Of a DNA stretch of 64,000 bases, positions 9,176-17,663 are shown piece after piece. The DNA is from Thioglobus_C sp964448305 (GTDB taxonomy: Bacteria; Pseudomonadota; Gammaproteobacteria; PS1; Pseudothioglobaceae). Every line of letters starts with the position of its first letter. The stretch's first letter is position 1. The notes beneath the pieces are model-generated. The model worked only from the letters and a program-made list of their open reading frames with translations. It did no database searches and was not told the DNA's origin. The position numbers were made by a program, and so were the translations under genes. The DNA is taken from positions 1 through 64,000 of the forward strand of contig CAYUWB010000003.1 in assembly GCA_964448305.1 (NCBI GenBank), in the 5' to 3' direction.

Positions 9176-10063
9176 ATGACTATTGAAAATGCATCACCTT
9201 TTTTTGCATGGGACGTTTCTTCCTACTTGGCATTATTTTTAGTGATTGCTTTTGTTATCGTTTTTGTTGACTCTTTATTTAGCGCAGAATCAACTGAATC
9301 GATAGAAACACCTAAAAAGAAATCTTTTATCGGCAAGTGGTTTTATTTTGTTTGTTTTTTAAGGTTTAATAAATCAGAAAAATATCTTCATCGTCCTAAG
9401 TTAGTGCAATGGTCGGCTGAATTCTATCCTGTTTTATTATTGGTGTTTTTACTTCGTGGTTTTATTGTAGAGCCTTTTAGAATACCGTCTAACTCAATGA
9501 TGCCAACCTTATTAACGGGTGATTTTATTCTGGTGAGTAAGTTTGATTACGGCATTAGTTTGCCAGTGCTTAATAAAAAAATTGTAGAATTTAAAAAGCC
9601 AGAACGGGGTGATGTAATTGTTTTTAGGTACCCTAATTATGAAAAAAATTCAGATTACAAAGGTGCAGACTTTATTAAACGTGTGGTCGGCACTCCGGGT
9701 GATATTATCAGTTATTCGTCAGACCATCTTCGCGTAAATGAAGATAAAATTGCTTATCAAGATTTAGGCATCTATAAAGGTGTTGAGTCAGGTATTCAGA
9801 TGACAGGCTTTAAGCACAAACGTGAGTTGCTAGATAATAATCCACATGATATTCTGCTGGATCCAAGTAACCATTCTCAAATCGCACCCAAGCTAAAAGT
9901 ACCAGCAGGGCATTACTTTGTAATGGGTGACAATCGTAACCGCAGTAGTGACTCTCGTTTTTGGGGTTTTGTGCCAGAGGAATATATTATTGGTAAAGCC
10001 TTCGGTATTTGGATGCACTGGGATGACTCACTTAAGTTAGATAGAGTCGGCGGCTTTGATTAG
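9176..10063 (+). CDS. lepB: Signal peptidase I
   Basis: 295 aa inner-membrane protease that removes signal peptides from exported proteins. Two membrane segments lie at about residues 15-36 and 82-97. The periplasmic catalytic domain shows IPSNSMMPTLLTGD with nucleophile Ser107, DFIKRVVGTPGD with general base Lys168, and MGDNRNRSSDSRFWG (box E). In many gammaproteobacteria lepB precedes rnc-era; here that operon lies 10 kb away. The TAG stop is the first codon of a three-copy 30-bp repeat. Confidence 0.96.
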   Translation: MTIENASPFFAWDVSSYLALFLVIAFVIVFVDSLFSAESTESIETPKKKSFIGKWFYFVCFLRFNKSEKYLHRPKLVQWSAEFYPVLLLVFLLRGFIVEPFRIPSNSMMPTLLTGDFILVSKFDYGISLPVLNKKIVEFKKPERGDVIVFRYPNYEKNSDYKGADFIKRVVGTPGDIISYSSDHLRVNEDKIAYQDLGIYKGVESGIQMTGFKHKRELLDNNPHDILLDPSNHSQIAPKLKVPAGHYFVMGDNRNRSSDSRFWGFVPEEYIIGKAFGIWMHWDDSLKLDRVGGFD

Positions 10064-10150
10064 CGATTTACAGCAATCCTCTGGGAGGGCTAGCGATTTA
10101 CAGCAGTCATCTGGGGTAGTTAGCGATTTACAGCAGTCATCTGGGAGGGG
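10061..10150. repeat. Three head-to-tail copies of a 30-bp repeat
   Basis: Units 10061-10090, 10091-10120 and 10121-10150 each begin TAGCGATTTACAGCA and end near TCTGGG. They have no spacers. The first unit starts with the lepB stop codon, and because 30 is a multiple of 3, each unit puts another TAG in the lepB frame. A partial fourth unit (TAGC) follows. The tract fills almost the whole gap to the convergent parB. Copies 2 and 3 are nearly identical, indicating recent expansion. Confidence 0.95.
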
Positions 10151-10160
10151 TAGCTAGATA

Positions 10161-11009
10161 TTAGTTAATATGTTTTAGAATGTTGTCTAGCTCGTCTTGT
10201 GACTTGTAATGAATAATAATCTTACCTTTGTCGTTGTTTTGTTTGATCTCAGTTTTAGAGTCTAATTTCTTACTTAAAGACTGCATTAGTGCATCAATAT
10301 GAGGATCTACCTCGGTTGACTTCTTAGGTTTTGGATTAAGCACACGTTTAACCAGCTCTTCAGTTTGGCGCACCGATAGAGAACGCTGAATAACTTGATT
10401 GGCCACATCAAACTGTTGGTCTTCTTTAAGGGACAACAATGCACGTGCATGCCCCATTTCTATATCGCCATTACCCAATAGTTGTTTAACTAATTCATTG
10501 AGCTGCAACAAACGAATAAGATTACTCACAGCAGAGCGAGAACGACCCACAACATGTGATATCTCTTCGTGCGTCATTTTAAAGTCTTCAATCAGCTGTT
10601 GTAGTGCTTTGGCTTCTTCAAGTGGTGTGAGCGATTCACGTTGAATATTTTCAATAAGGCCAATCGCCAAGGCAACTTGATCATCAATTTCACGAACAAT
10701 AACAGGAACTTCATCCAAGCCTGCAATTTTGGCAGCACGCCAGCGCCTTTCACCAGCAATGATTTCATATTTGTCGTAAGTAACTTTACGAACAACCAGC
10801 GGTTGAATAACACCCTGAGAAGTGATTGAGTTAGCAAGCTCATTAAGTGTTTCAGGATCAATATCGTCTCTAGGCTGGAACTTACCACGCTGTAGTGCAT
10901 CAACACTTAGCACTTTAAGATTATGATCAGAGTTAGACTGAGCCTCTGTTGAAGAAACTTGTCCTAACAATATGTCTAATCCACGCCCTAATTTTGAGAT
11001 TTTTGCCAT
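10161..11009 (-). CDS. parB: Chromosome-partitioning protein ParB
   Basis: 282 aa, typical length. It is the centromere-binding CTP switch of the ParABS system. The N-terminal domain has the CTP/arginine patch GERRWRAAKIAGL (about residues 87-99), preceded by QPRDDIDPETL. The central helix-turn-helix is MTHEEISHVVGRSRSAVSNL. A lysine-rich linker and a C-terminal dimerisation domain follow. It sits 1 nt after parA in the same operon. No parS site (consensus TGTTTCACGTGAAACA) was noticed nearby. Convergent to lepB. Confidence 0.95.
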   Translation of the reverse strand: MAKISKLGRGLDILLGQVSSTEAQSNSDHNLKVLSVDALQRGKFQPRDDIDPETLNELANSITSQGVIQPLVVRKVTYDKYEIIAGERRWRAAKIAGLDEVPVIVREIDDQVALAIGLIENIQRESLTPLEEAKALQQLIEDFKMTHEEISHVVGRSRSAVSNLIRLLQLNELVKQLLGNGDIEMGHARALLSLKEDQQFDVANQVIQRSLSVRQTEELVKRVLNPKPKKSTEVDPHIDALMQSLSKKLDSKTEIKQNNDKGKIIIHYKSQDELDNILKHIN

Positions 11010-11010
11010 T

Positions 11011-11781
11011 CTAATTTATTGATGTTTTTCTAATTACTTCGCTTGCCAGTGAAACATACGAAATTGCCCCTTTGGATGATCTAGCATAGTTGATTGCTGC
11101 CTGACCAAAACTTGGTGCTTCAGCCAATTTTACATTTCTAGGGATGATTGTTTTAAATACTTTGTGTGAAAAATATTGCAATAATTGTATTGATACTTCG
11201 TTAGACAAGTTGTTTCGTGTATCAAACATAGTGCGAATAATACCCGTAATGTCCAAATCAGGATTAGTGGTAGCCTGAATTTTTTCAATGGTTTGAATTA
11301 GAGCGCTTAATCCTTCTAAGGCATAGTACTCACATTGCATTGGGATAATAATACCGTTGGAAGCGGTAAAAGCATTAATGGTCAGCATGTTAAGTGAAGG
11401 GGGGCAGTCAATGACAACGTAGTCGTATTTATCTTCAACTTTGGCAATCGCCTCTTTTAGCTTGTATTCAGAGTTATCACGCTTAAGTAGGGCGATTTCT
11501 GCAGCGATTAAATCAGTATTAGACGGAAGTACATCGATTTCAACACCAGAGGCGTGTACAGTGGCCTCATTGATACTGCATTCGTCTAGCAGTAATTCAC
11601 AAACTGAATTTTCCAAAGTGTATTTATCGACACCACAACCCATTGTGGCGTTTCCTTGAGGATCAATGTCAATGAGCAATACGCGTTTTTTAATAGCTTT
11701 TAGAGCAGCACTCAAATTAACAGCAGTGGTGGTTTTCCCCACACCGCCTTTTTGATTTGCAACCGAAAGAACAATTGCCAT
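11011..11781 (-). CDS. parA: Chromosome-partitioning ATPase ParA (Soj)
   Basis: 256 aa deviant-Walker ATPase that drives origin segregation with ParB. The N-terminal P-loop KGGVGKTTTAVNLS carries the signature lysine. DIDPQGNATMG and VVIDCPPSL (Walker B) follow. It has no N-terminal DNA-binding extension, so it is the chromosomal (type Ia-short) rather than the plasmid form. It is preceded 3 nt away by ctp and followed by parB. In most proteobacteria parAB sits by gidAB near the origin; the ctp-parA-parB order here is unusual. Confidence 0.96.
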   Translation of the reverse strand: MAIVLSVANQKGGVGKTTTAVNLSAALKAIKKRVLLIDIDPQGNATMGCGVDKYTLENSVCELLLDECSINEATVHASGVEIDVLPSNTDLIAAEIALLKRDNSEYKLKEAIAKVEDKYDYVVIDCPPSLNMLTINAFTASNGIIIPMQCEYYALEGLSALIQTIEKIQATTNPDLDITGIIRTMFDTRNNLSNEVSIQLLQYFSHKVFKTIIPRNVKLAEAPSFGQAAINYARSSKGAISYVSLASEVIRKTSIN

Positions 11782-11784
11782 TCG

Positions 11785-13119
11785 CTATCTACCCAAAACA
11801 GTTAAGGCTTTCAATAGATTTGTTGCCTCGTGCACAAAATAATCCTTCTTAAGTTTGTCAATGACTTTTTTAGCTTCTTCAGATTTTTTAGTTTCTTGCG
11901 TTGTTAAGATTTCTTCATCAGATAATTGAGAAGGGTCTTCAACTTCTAAATGACCATCCAGATCGCTTTCCTTGGTATCGACAACACTGTCTTCTTTTTC
12001 ATTTTCAAGACTAATGTTTTTTAAGGCAATGTCTGGCTCAATACCTTTGGCTTGAATAGAGCGCCCTGATGGCGTGTAATAACGCGCTGTAGTGACTTTT
12101 AAACCATACCCTTCATCGAGTTCAACAATGGTTTGAACAGAGCCTTTACCGAAAGAAGTACTGCCCATGATAATGGCGCGTTTATGGTCTTGCAATGCAC
12201 CAGCAACAATCTCTGAAGCTGAAGCCGAGCCTTCGTTGATCAATACAACAATTGGAGAGCCAAGCATAATGTCGCCAGGTTCGGTTTTAAATTTTAGGTT
12301 TGAGCTTGGAATACGGCCTTCGGTATAAACAACCAAACCTTTTTCATCAATAAATAAATTTGCTATATCGACAGCACCTTCTAGCACACCACCCGGATTG
12401 TTTCTTAAATCAAGAATTAATGATTTTAAGTAGCCGTTATTTTTCTCAACTAACTCATCTAGTGTGTCTCGTAGTAAATCAGCACTTGGGTTTTGAAAAC
12501 TAGAGACTCGAATATAGCCAATGTCTTTTTCTAACAAATAACCTTTAACTGAGGTAATGGTAATAATCTCGCGTGTAATACTAACAACAAAAGGCTTTTT
12601 ATTTTTACGCACAATAGTCACTTGGACATCAGTACCTGGCTCACCACGCATAAGAGAAACACCATCTTCAAGTGTCATGTCACGTACAGGCTTATCGCCA
12701 ATTTTTACAATGAGATCGCCTGCTTGAATGCCTGCGCGATAAGCAGGTGTATCATCAATGGGTGAAATAACTTGGATAGAATCATCTTTCATGCCAATCA
12801 CAATACCCAAGCCACCAAATTTACCTGTGGCACTTTCAAGCAGGTTTTTTTGTTCTTTGGGTTTTAGATAATTAGAGTGAGGATCTAATCCAGTGACCAT
12901 ACCTTTAATCGCATGTTCGAATAATTCTTTATTGGTAACTTCATCAACATACAACTGCTTAATATTGCTAAACACTTTAGTGAACGACTCTAAGTCTTCG
13001 AAGAAAGCCTCTAATCTTTGTTTTTCAGCTTCTGTTTGGGCGTAAGCTGGGGAAGTGGCAAAAAAGGCACAAAAAGACACTAAAAATACCCAACGCTTAA
13101 AAAAGTTAAAGAAAGTCAT
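11785..13119 (-). CDS. ctpA: Carboxy-terminal processing protease (S41)
   Basis: 444 aa exported serine protease. A signal peptide ends at AYA (residue 27). It has an N-terminal helical region with LDPHSNYL, a PDZ domain (about 100-180; GGLGIVIG, AGDLIVKIGD), and the S41 core. The catalytic dyad is most likely Ser300 in GSASASEI and Lys325 in FGKGSVQ, the 25-residue spacing known for CtpB-type enzymes. An acidic low-complexity tail (about 380-425) is probably a partner-binding region. Such proteases trim periplasmic or lipoprotein substrates and peptidoglycan hydrolases. Divergent from the MlaC-like gene. Confidence 0.93.
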   Translation of the reverse strand: MTFFNFFKRWVFLVSFCAFFATSPAYAQTEAEKQRLEAFFEDLESFTKVFSNIKQLYVDEVTNKELFEHAIKGMVTGLDPHSNYLKPKEQKNLLESATGKFGGLGIVIGMKDDSIQVISPIDDTPAYRAGIQAGDLIVKIGDKPVRDMTLEDGVSLMRGEPGTDVQVTIVRKNKKPFVVSITREIITITSVKGYLLEKDIGYIRVSSFQNPSADLLRDTLDELVEKNNGYLKSLILDLRNNPGGVLEGAVDIANLFIDEKGLVVYTEGRIPSSNLKFKTEPGDIMLGSPIVVLINEGSASASEIVAGALQDHKRAIIMGSTSFGKGSVQTIVELDEGYGLKVTTARYYTPSGRSIQAKGIEPDIALKNISLENEKEDSVVDTKESDLDGHLEVEDPSQLSDEEILTTQETKKSEEAKKVIDKLKKDYFVHEATNLLKALTVLGR

Positions 13120-13210
13120 AATATAATTGTTTGCTTATAAAAAGTTTAAATATAATACTGTGAATTACTTTGGATTTTACTTGGTTTTATTTTTAGATTA
13201 TGGAGAAAAA

Positions 13211-13819
13211 ATGAAAAGATTGAATGTAGTTTTATTGGCGTTTAGTGTATTAATGTCGTCAGTGGTGTTTGCAAATGAAGAAGAAGTCACACCAGAGGCA
13301 ACACAAACAACAGAAGAAGGACCTGTTCAAGCTATTCAATCAACCATTGTTAAACTTAACCAATTAACAACTGCAACAACCTATTCTCCACAAATGATGC
13401 ACTTTCTAGTCGATTCAGAAATTGCACCATTATTTGATTTTGACCACATCGCCAATGAAGTTTTATTGGTTAGCAATGTAAGCTTGGGTGAGGATGAAGT
13501 GAAGTTCTTTTCAAACAAGTTAAAGCAAAACATTATTACTACTTTATTGTCAAAGTTAGCTCAAGGTCGTTCAAGTTCATTTAATTTTATTTCTGCAAGA
13601 CCAACAATGGGCAATAACATTGTTGTAAAACTTAAAGCAAATGGTTACTCTAGATTTGGCTTTAATATTGATTTGTCTTTTCACAAAAACCAAACTTCTA
13701 GCAAATGGCAAATTTTTGATATTGCCCTTAATCACGATAGCTTAATTAACTACTACCAAAGAATGGTATTAATTAAAGTAAGAAGATATGGTGTTTATGG
13801 CATGCTAGGTAGAATTTAA
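13211..13819 (+). CDS. MlaC/Ttg2D-like periplasmic protein
   Basis: 202 aa from the ATG at 13211, chosen because a TGGAG site lies just upstream and a clean signal peptide follows (ending VFA). An open frame continues 28 codons further 5' but starts without a ribosome site. An acidic linker is followed by an MlaC-like domain (DFDHIANEVL, then the C-terminal WQIFDIALNHDSLINYYQ). MlaC shuttles phospholipids between Mla complexes. A second, better MlaC lies at 56684-57370, so this is a divergent paralogue of unknown lipid or partner, without other mla genes beside it. Confidence 0.7.
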   Translation: MKRLNVVLLAFSVLMSSVVFANEEEVTPEATQTTEEGPVQAIQSTIVKLNQLTTATTYSPQMMHFLVDSEIAPLFDFDHIANEVLLVSNVSLGEDEVKFFSNKLKQNIITTLLSKLAQGRSSSFNFISARPTMGNNIVVKLKANGYSRFGFNIDLSFHKNQTSSKWQIFDIALNHDSLINYYQRMVLIKVRRYGVYGMLGRI

Positions 13820-13844
13820 TTAATATAGGGAGAGGGAGATAATA

Positions 13845-14156
13845 ATGAGTGAAATGACATTATTAGAAAAAGAAGAAGATATTGAGAAAGCAACTAAAGC
13901 TTTAAAAGCGATGGCACATCCACTGCGTTTAAAAATTTTATGCGCATTAAAAAGTGAAGAAATGCCAGTACTTGAAATTGTTAAGCAAGTAGGCTCTTCG
14001 CAATCTAACATCTCACAACATATTGATATTCTTAGAACAAAAGACATCGTTGAATCGCGGCGTGATGGTAATAAAATTTTATGCAAAGTTAAAGACACTA
14101 AAATTTTGAAGTTAGTTGCCAATATGCAAGCAGTGTTTTGCTCTGAAGACACCTAA
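13845..14156 (+). CDS. ArsR-family repressor with SqrR/BigR-like cysteine pair
   Basis: 103 aa winged-helix protein (MAHPLRLKILCAL, recognition helix SSQSNISQHIDILR, wing SRRDGNKILC). It lacks the ELCVCDL metal site of ArsR/SmtB. Cys33 (KILCAL) and Cys99 (AVFCSED) fall where SqrR, BigR and YgaV keep the two cysteines that form an intramolecular polysulfide bridge, with the same 66-residue spacing. A third cysteine, Cys80, is extra. It would derepress target genes when persulfide rises. Ribosome site GGGAGAGGGAGA. The target is not evident: the neighbours are an MlaC-like gene and tRNA-Arg. Confidence 0.85.
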   Translation: MSEMTLLEKEEDIEKATKALKAMAHPLRLKILCALKSEEMPVLEIVKQVGSSQSNISQHIDILRTKDIVESRRDGNKILCKVKDTKILKLVANMQAVFCSEDT

Positions 14157-14194
14157 TTAGAATTACACACTTTAACTACTTTCGCATGCAATAT

Positions 14195-14271
14195 GCGCTC
14201 GTAGCTCAGCTGGATAGAGTGTTGGCCTCCGAAGCCAAATGTCGGGTGTTCAAATCACCTCGAGCGCACCA
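14195..14271 (+). tRNA. tRNA-Arg (anticodon CCG)
   Basis: 77 nt cloverleaf: acceptor GCGCTCG/CGAGCGC, D-arm AGCTCAGCTGGATAGAGT, anticodon stem TTGGC/GCCAA with loop CTCCGAA (anticodon CCG at 14229-14231), T-arm GGGTGTTCAAATCACC, and an encoded CCA at the 3' end. It reads CGG codons. Confidence 0.96.
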
Positions 14272-14462
14272 TACAACATAAGGCCTTCGTGGTCTTTTAT
14301 TAATCTAAAATTTCTTATTTCGTGCAGATTTTGTACACTTAATGGGAGATTTTTTTTTGATATCAAAAATTCGAAAAAATTCTAATAAGAAAAAACTTAA
14401 AATAATAACAAAACAGGGTCAATCAAACAGCTGGCGAGAGAATTTGCTGTTAAATTGAAAGG

Positions 14463-14984
14463 TTATAGGTATTTAGATAGAAGCACGTGATCTAACTCAC
14501 CTACGTATCGATCAATAAGATTACCTTCTCTGTTAAAAATGTAAGTCGTTGGGATAATATCAACTGAAGGGAAGTTTTCGAATTGCTGGTAATTTCCACT
14601 ATCTAGCGGAACAATAGGTATGGAGATTTGGTTAGTCTGAACAAAATTAACGAGCTCTTCGTGATCAATATTTTCGTAATTCATGCCAATGACATTGATT
14701 TTATCTTTGTTTTGGTTAAAAAAACTAGACAATATTTTTATAGTATCTGACCCTGCGGGACTCCAGGTTGTCCAAAAACTGATAACGGTTGGCTTGGAGT
14801 TTAGTGATTTTAGCGTAATGGTGTTTTTATTTATATTTTCTACAGAAAAGGAATTAAGAGAAAATTGACCTAACTCTTTTTGATTCTGTTGTTGCGCCAT
14901 TACTCTTAAGCCTTCAATAGAGATAGCACCAGCAATGTTTGATAAAAACAATAGTGAAAGAACAGTGAGTGAAATTTTTTTCAT
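14463..14984 (-). CDS. TlpA-like thioredoxin-fold protein without the CXXC cysteines
   Basis: 173 aa with a signal peptide (to about residue 20). The domain is a TlpA/ResA-type thioredoxin: PTVISFWTTWSPAGSD is the active-site helix, and IIPTTYIFNREG retains the cis-proline. The active-site CXXC is SPAG (residues 75-78), so it cannot do thiol-disulfide exchange; a binding or chaperone role is an inference. The 190 nt between it and tRNA-Arg hold only a 34-codon TTG-started frame (14357-14458) that I do not recognise. Confidence 0.75.
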   Translation of the reverse strand: MKKISLTVLSLLFLSNIAGAISIEGLRVMAQQQNQKELGQFSLNSFSVENINKNTITLKSLNSKPTVISFWTTWSPAGSDTIKILSSFFNQNKDKINVIGMNYENIDHEELVNFVQTNQISIPIVPLDSGNYQQFENFPSVDIIPTTYIFNREGNLIDRYVGELDHVLLSKYL

Positions 14985-15171
14985 ATTTACTAAAGGTTGA
15001 TAAATTAATGTTTAATTATAATCTCCAAATCCTTTCTGGTGTCAATACGAAGCACTTTGTGTAGCTAGTATGAATTTCGCATAATAATTGATGCACAGAC
15101 TAATTATAAATTTTCGATACCTTTAATGTAAATTAATTAATCTGAGGTAAAAAATATATATAATTAATTTT

Positions 15172-15576
15172 ATGAAAGTATTAATTATAAGTGTAATTTC
15201 AATTTTTATTAGCCTACAATCTTTGGCTGTTTCCCATCATTCCATACAAGATAAACTAAACTGTGCGGCAGATTCAATGTATATATATAACTTCCCTTTG
15301 GCAATGGCAAGAAGTGCACCTGGCCAAGAACAAGATGTCGAACATATTAAGTCGGTCCAATTGAATTGGTATAAAACCATTCTAAATGATTTGTTAGCAA
15401 CTGAAATAACAACTGAAGAAGCGACAAAAATCATTAAATCAGAGATAGATAAATCAACAGAAAAGATTAATAATATTTTGAAAGATGCAAACCGAGAAAA
15501 CTTTAATGAGTTATTTGAAACAAAGGTATTGCCAATTCAGATTGAATGTAATAGAAAGTTTATAGATAATAATTAG
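15172..15576 (+). CDS. Small exported protein of unknown function
   Basis: 134 aa. A signal peptide of about 19 residues is followed by a mostly helical, charged body with two cysteines (in KLNCAADS and IECNRKF), which could form a disulfide across the molecule. I do not recognise a family. The start follows an AT-rich region with GAGG about 25 nt upstream, not an ideal ribosome site. It lies between the Cys-less TlpA-like gene (divergent) and lgt, with no obvious operon. Confidence 0.55.
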   Translation: MKVLIISVISIFISLQSLAVSHHSIQDKLNCAADSMYIYNFPLAMARSAPGQEQDVEHIKSVQLNWYKTILNDLLATEITTEEATKIIKSEIDKSTEKINNILKDANRENFNELFETKVLPIQIECNRKFIDNN

Positions 15577-15669
15577 TGAATCAGGTTTTTTTATACAAAA
15601 TTTTTGTTATTTAAAATGGCCTTTTAACATTAAAAGTAAAGCTCACTTTCTAACTTATTACTGCATTGA

Positions 15670-16440
15670 ATGATTTATCCTGACTTTGATTCCGTCGCTC
15701 TAGACTTGGGTTTTGTTCAGATCTACTGGTACGGGTTGATGTATCTGATGGCTTTTTTAGCCGCTTACCTGTTGGCCAACTATCGCGCTAAACAATTACT
15801 TGATTGGAATTCTCAGCAAATAGAAGACATGATTTTCTATGGTGCACTCGGTGTTGTACTCGGTGGCCGATTGGGTTATATGTTGTTTTACAATTTGCCT
15901 AATTTTTTATCGGATCCACTTTCAATTTTTGCCATTCAAGGTGGCGGCATGTCGTTTCATGGTGGTTTTTTAGGCGTATTGTTTGCCATGGTTTTGTTTA
16001 ATCGAAAATACAAAAAAACATTTTTTGTTACCATGGATTTTGTTGCACCATTGGTTCCACTTGGTTTAGGCTTTGGCAGAATGGGTAATTTTATCAATGG
16101 CGAGCTTTGGGGTAAGGAAACTGATAGTCTGCTAGGTATGTACGTCCAGGCGCAAGACAAAATCCTTCATCCTTCACAATTGTATGAGGCGTTTTTAGAG
16201 GGCTTAGTGTTGTTTATTATTCTTTGGGTGTTTAGCAACAAGCCTCGACCTTTGATGTCAATCTCAGCTTTATTTTTAATTTTTTACGGCCTATTTAGAT
16301 TTATAATTGAATTCGTTCGAGTGCCTGATGCGCAATTAGGTTACTTGGCATTTGACTGGCTAACCATGGGGCAACTATTGAGCCTGCCAATGATAGTTTT
16401 AGGAATTTTTCTTATTTTGAAAACAAAACAACAAGCATGA
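15670..16440 (+). CDS. lgt: Prolipoprotein diacylglyceryl transferase
   Basis: 256 aa inner-membrane enzyme that moves diacylglycerol from phosphatidylglycerol to the cysteine of prolipoproteins. About seven membrane segments are visible. Family motifs: YWYGLMYLMAF near the N-terminus, GGRLGYMLFYN, GGGMSFHGGFLGV (the HGGL-type motif), and FGRMGNFINGELWG, the Lgt signature with the essential Arg and Asn. It overlaps thyA by ATGA, the conserved lgt-thyA arrangement of gammaproteobacteria. Confidence 0.97.
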   Translation: MIYPDFDSVALDLGFVQIYWYGLMYLMAFLAAYLLANYRAKQLLDWNSQQIEDMIFYGALGVVLGGRLGYMLFYNLPNFLSDPLSIFAIQGGGMSFHGGFLGVLFAMVLFNRKYKKTFFVTMDFVAPLVPLGLGFGRMGNFINGELWGKETDSLLGMYVQAQDKILHPSQLYEAFLEGLVLFIILWVFSNKPRPLMSISALFLIFYGLFRFIIEFVRVPDAQLGYLAFDWLTMGQLLSLPMIVLGIFLILKTKQQA

Positions 16441-17291
16441 AAGCATATATAGACATTGGAAAAAGAATTCTAAACGAAGGCGTATGGCTTGAAAACGCTA
16501 GAACTGGACAAAAAACATTGGCGATTGTTGGTGCGACTTTTGAACATGATTTATCTGATGGCACAGTGCCAGTGGTTACTACTAAAAAACTCTTTTGGAA
16601 ATCGGCCATCGCTGAGATGCTCGGCTATATTCGTGGCTATGGTAGTGCAGCGCAATTTAGGGAAATAGGCTGTAATACTTGGAATGCTAATGCCAATGAT
16701 AATCAGGCCTGGCTCGATAATCCACACCGAAAAGGTGAAGACGACATGGGTATGTGCTATGGCGTGATAGGGCGTGCATTTCCCGGCATTGAAGACGACG
16801 AGCCGCTCGATCAGTATAAAAAGATTGTAACGGATTTATCTAATGGTATCGATGATCGCCGTGAGATCATGACTTTTAATCATCCTAATCTCATCCATCG
16901 CGCCTGCTTGCCGGCGTGCATGCACACCCATCATTTTAATCTTTTGGGTGACGATTTGTATTTAGAGAGTTATCAGCGTAGTAGTGACTACGCCCTAGGT
17001 CAGCCGTTTAATCATTTTCAAGTGGCATTTTTACTACTGATTACCGCGCAAATTACCGGCAAAAAAGCCAAAAAAATGCGCCACCATTTGTCCAATGTTC
17101 ACCTTTATGAAAATCAAGTTGAGATTTTCAAAAGTCAGCAGGTTGATCGCGAGCCATTGCCACTACCAAGTCTTAAAATTAATCCCGAGATTAAAACTCT
17201 GGAAGATCTTGAGACTTGGGTAACCATGGATGATTTTGAGCTGGTGGGTTACGAGCATCACGATCCTGTTAAATATCCATTTACAGTTTAA
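16437..17291 (+). CDS. thyA: Thymidylate synthase (divergent ThyA)
   Basis: 284 aa. It methylates dUMP with methylene-THF. The nucleophile is the Cys in LPACMHTHHF; RSSDYALGQPFN carries the dUMP-binding Asn (a deoxycytidylate hydroxymethylase would have Asp), and HLSNVHLYENQ replaces the usual GDTHLYSNH. The usual YGxQWR segment reads YGVIGRAFPG. It is therefore a recognisable but distant ThyA, about 20 residues longer than E. coli ThyA. Its position after lgt supports the call. Confidence 0.88.
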   Translation: MKAYIDIGKRILNEGVWLENARTGQKTLAIVGATFEHDLSDGTVPVVTTKKLFWKSAIAEMLGYIRGYGSAAQFREIGCNTWNANANDNQAWLDNPHRKGEDDMGMCYGVIGRAFPGIEDDEPLDQYKKIVTDLSNGIDDRREIMTFNHPNLIHRACLPACMHTHHFNLLGDDLYLESYQRSSDYALGQPFNHFQVAFLLLITAQITGKKAKKMRHHLSNVHLYENQVEIFKSQQVDREPLPLPSLKINPEIKTLEDLETWVTMDDFELVGYEHHDPVKYPFTV

Positions 17292-17294
17292 ATT

Positions 17295-17624
17295 GTGAGC
17301 CTACCTAATTGTCCTAAATGCAATTCTAAATATGTGTATGAAGATGGCAATCTTTTAGTTTGTCCTGAGTGTGCTTATGAATTTTCAGCAGATGATTTAC
17401 TTGAGCAGGAAGAAGTGATTAAAGATGCCAATGGCAACATCTTAAATGATGGCGATACGGTAACTGTGATTAAAGATCTAAAAATCAAAGGCACTTCCAA
17501 TGCTGTTAAGGTCGGTACAAAAGTTAAGAATATTCGCCTGTGTGAGGGCGATCACAATATTGACTGTAAAATCCCTAGCCATGGCGCCATGAAGCTTAAA
17601 TCAGAATTTGTGAAAAAAGTTTAG
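17295..17624 (+). CDS. PhnA/YjdM-family zinc-ribbon protein
   Basis: 109 aa, GTG start 3 nt after thyA. The N-terminal zinc ribbon has two CxxC pairs (NCPKCNSKY and VCPECAYEF), followed by the PhnA beta domain (DANGNILNDGDTVTVIKDLKIKG and DCKIPSHGAMKLKSEFVKK). The family is often labelled alkylphosphonate utilisation protein, but no phosphonate function is established, and no phn genes are nearby. A soluble small protein of unknown role. Confidence 0.9.
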   Translation: MSLPNCPKCNSKYVYEDGNLLVCPECAYEFSADDLLEQEEVIKDANGNILNDGDTVTVIKDLKIKGTSNAVKVGTKVKNIRLCEGDHNIDCKIPSHGAMKLKSEFVKKV

Positions 17625-17663
17625 CTATTACAAAAAAAATACATTAGGCACACATTGGTATAA

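Noticed and set aside
10061..10150. Possible short CRISPR array
   Set aside because: The three 30-bp units are contiguous, with no spacers between them.
10161..11781. parS site near parAB
   Set aside because: I scanned for TGTTTCACGTGAAACA-like palindromes around the operon and saw none.
13820..14152. 110-codon minus-strand frame opposite the ArsR-family gene
   Set aside because: The plus-strand gene has an intact winged helix and a ribosome site; the antisense frame has neither.
14357..14458. 34-codon TTG-started frame after tRNA-Arg, possibly an integrase remnant
   Set aside because: Lysine/asparagine-rich with no tyrosine-recombinase motif; no direct repeat of the tRNA 3' end was seen.
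16437..17291. Reading thyA as a dCMP hydroxymethylase, as in some phages
   Set aside because: The residue that separates the two (Asn in LGQPFN) is the dUMP type, and the lgt-thyA context is chromosomal.
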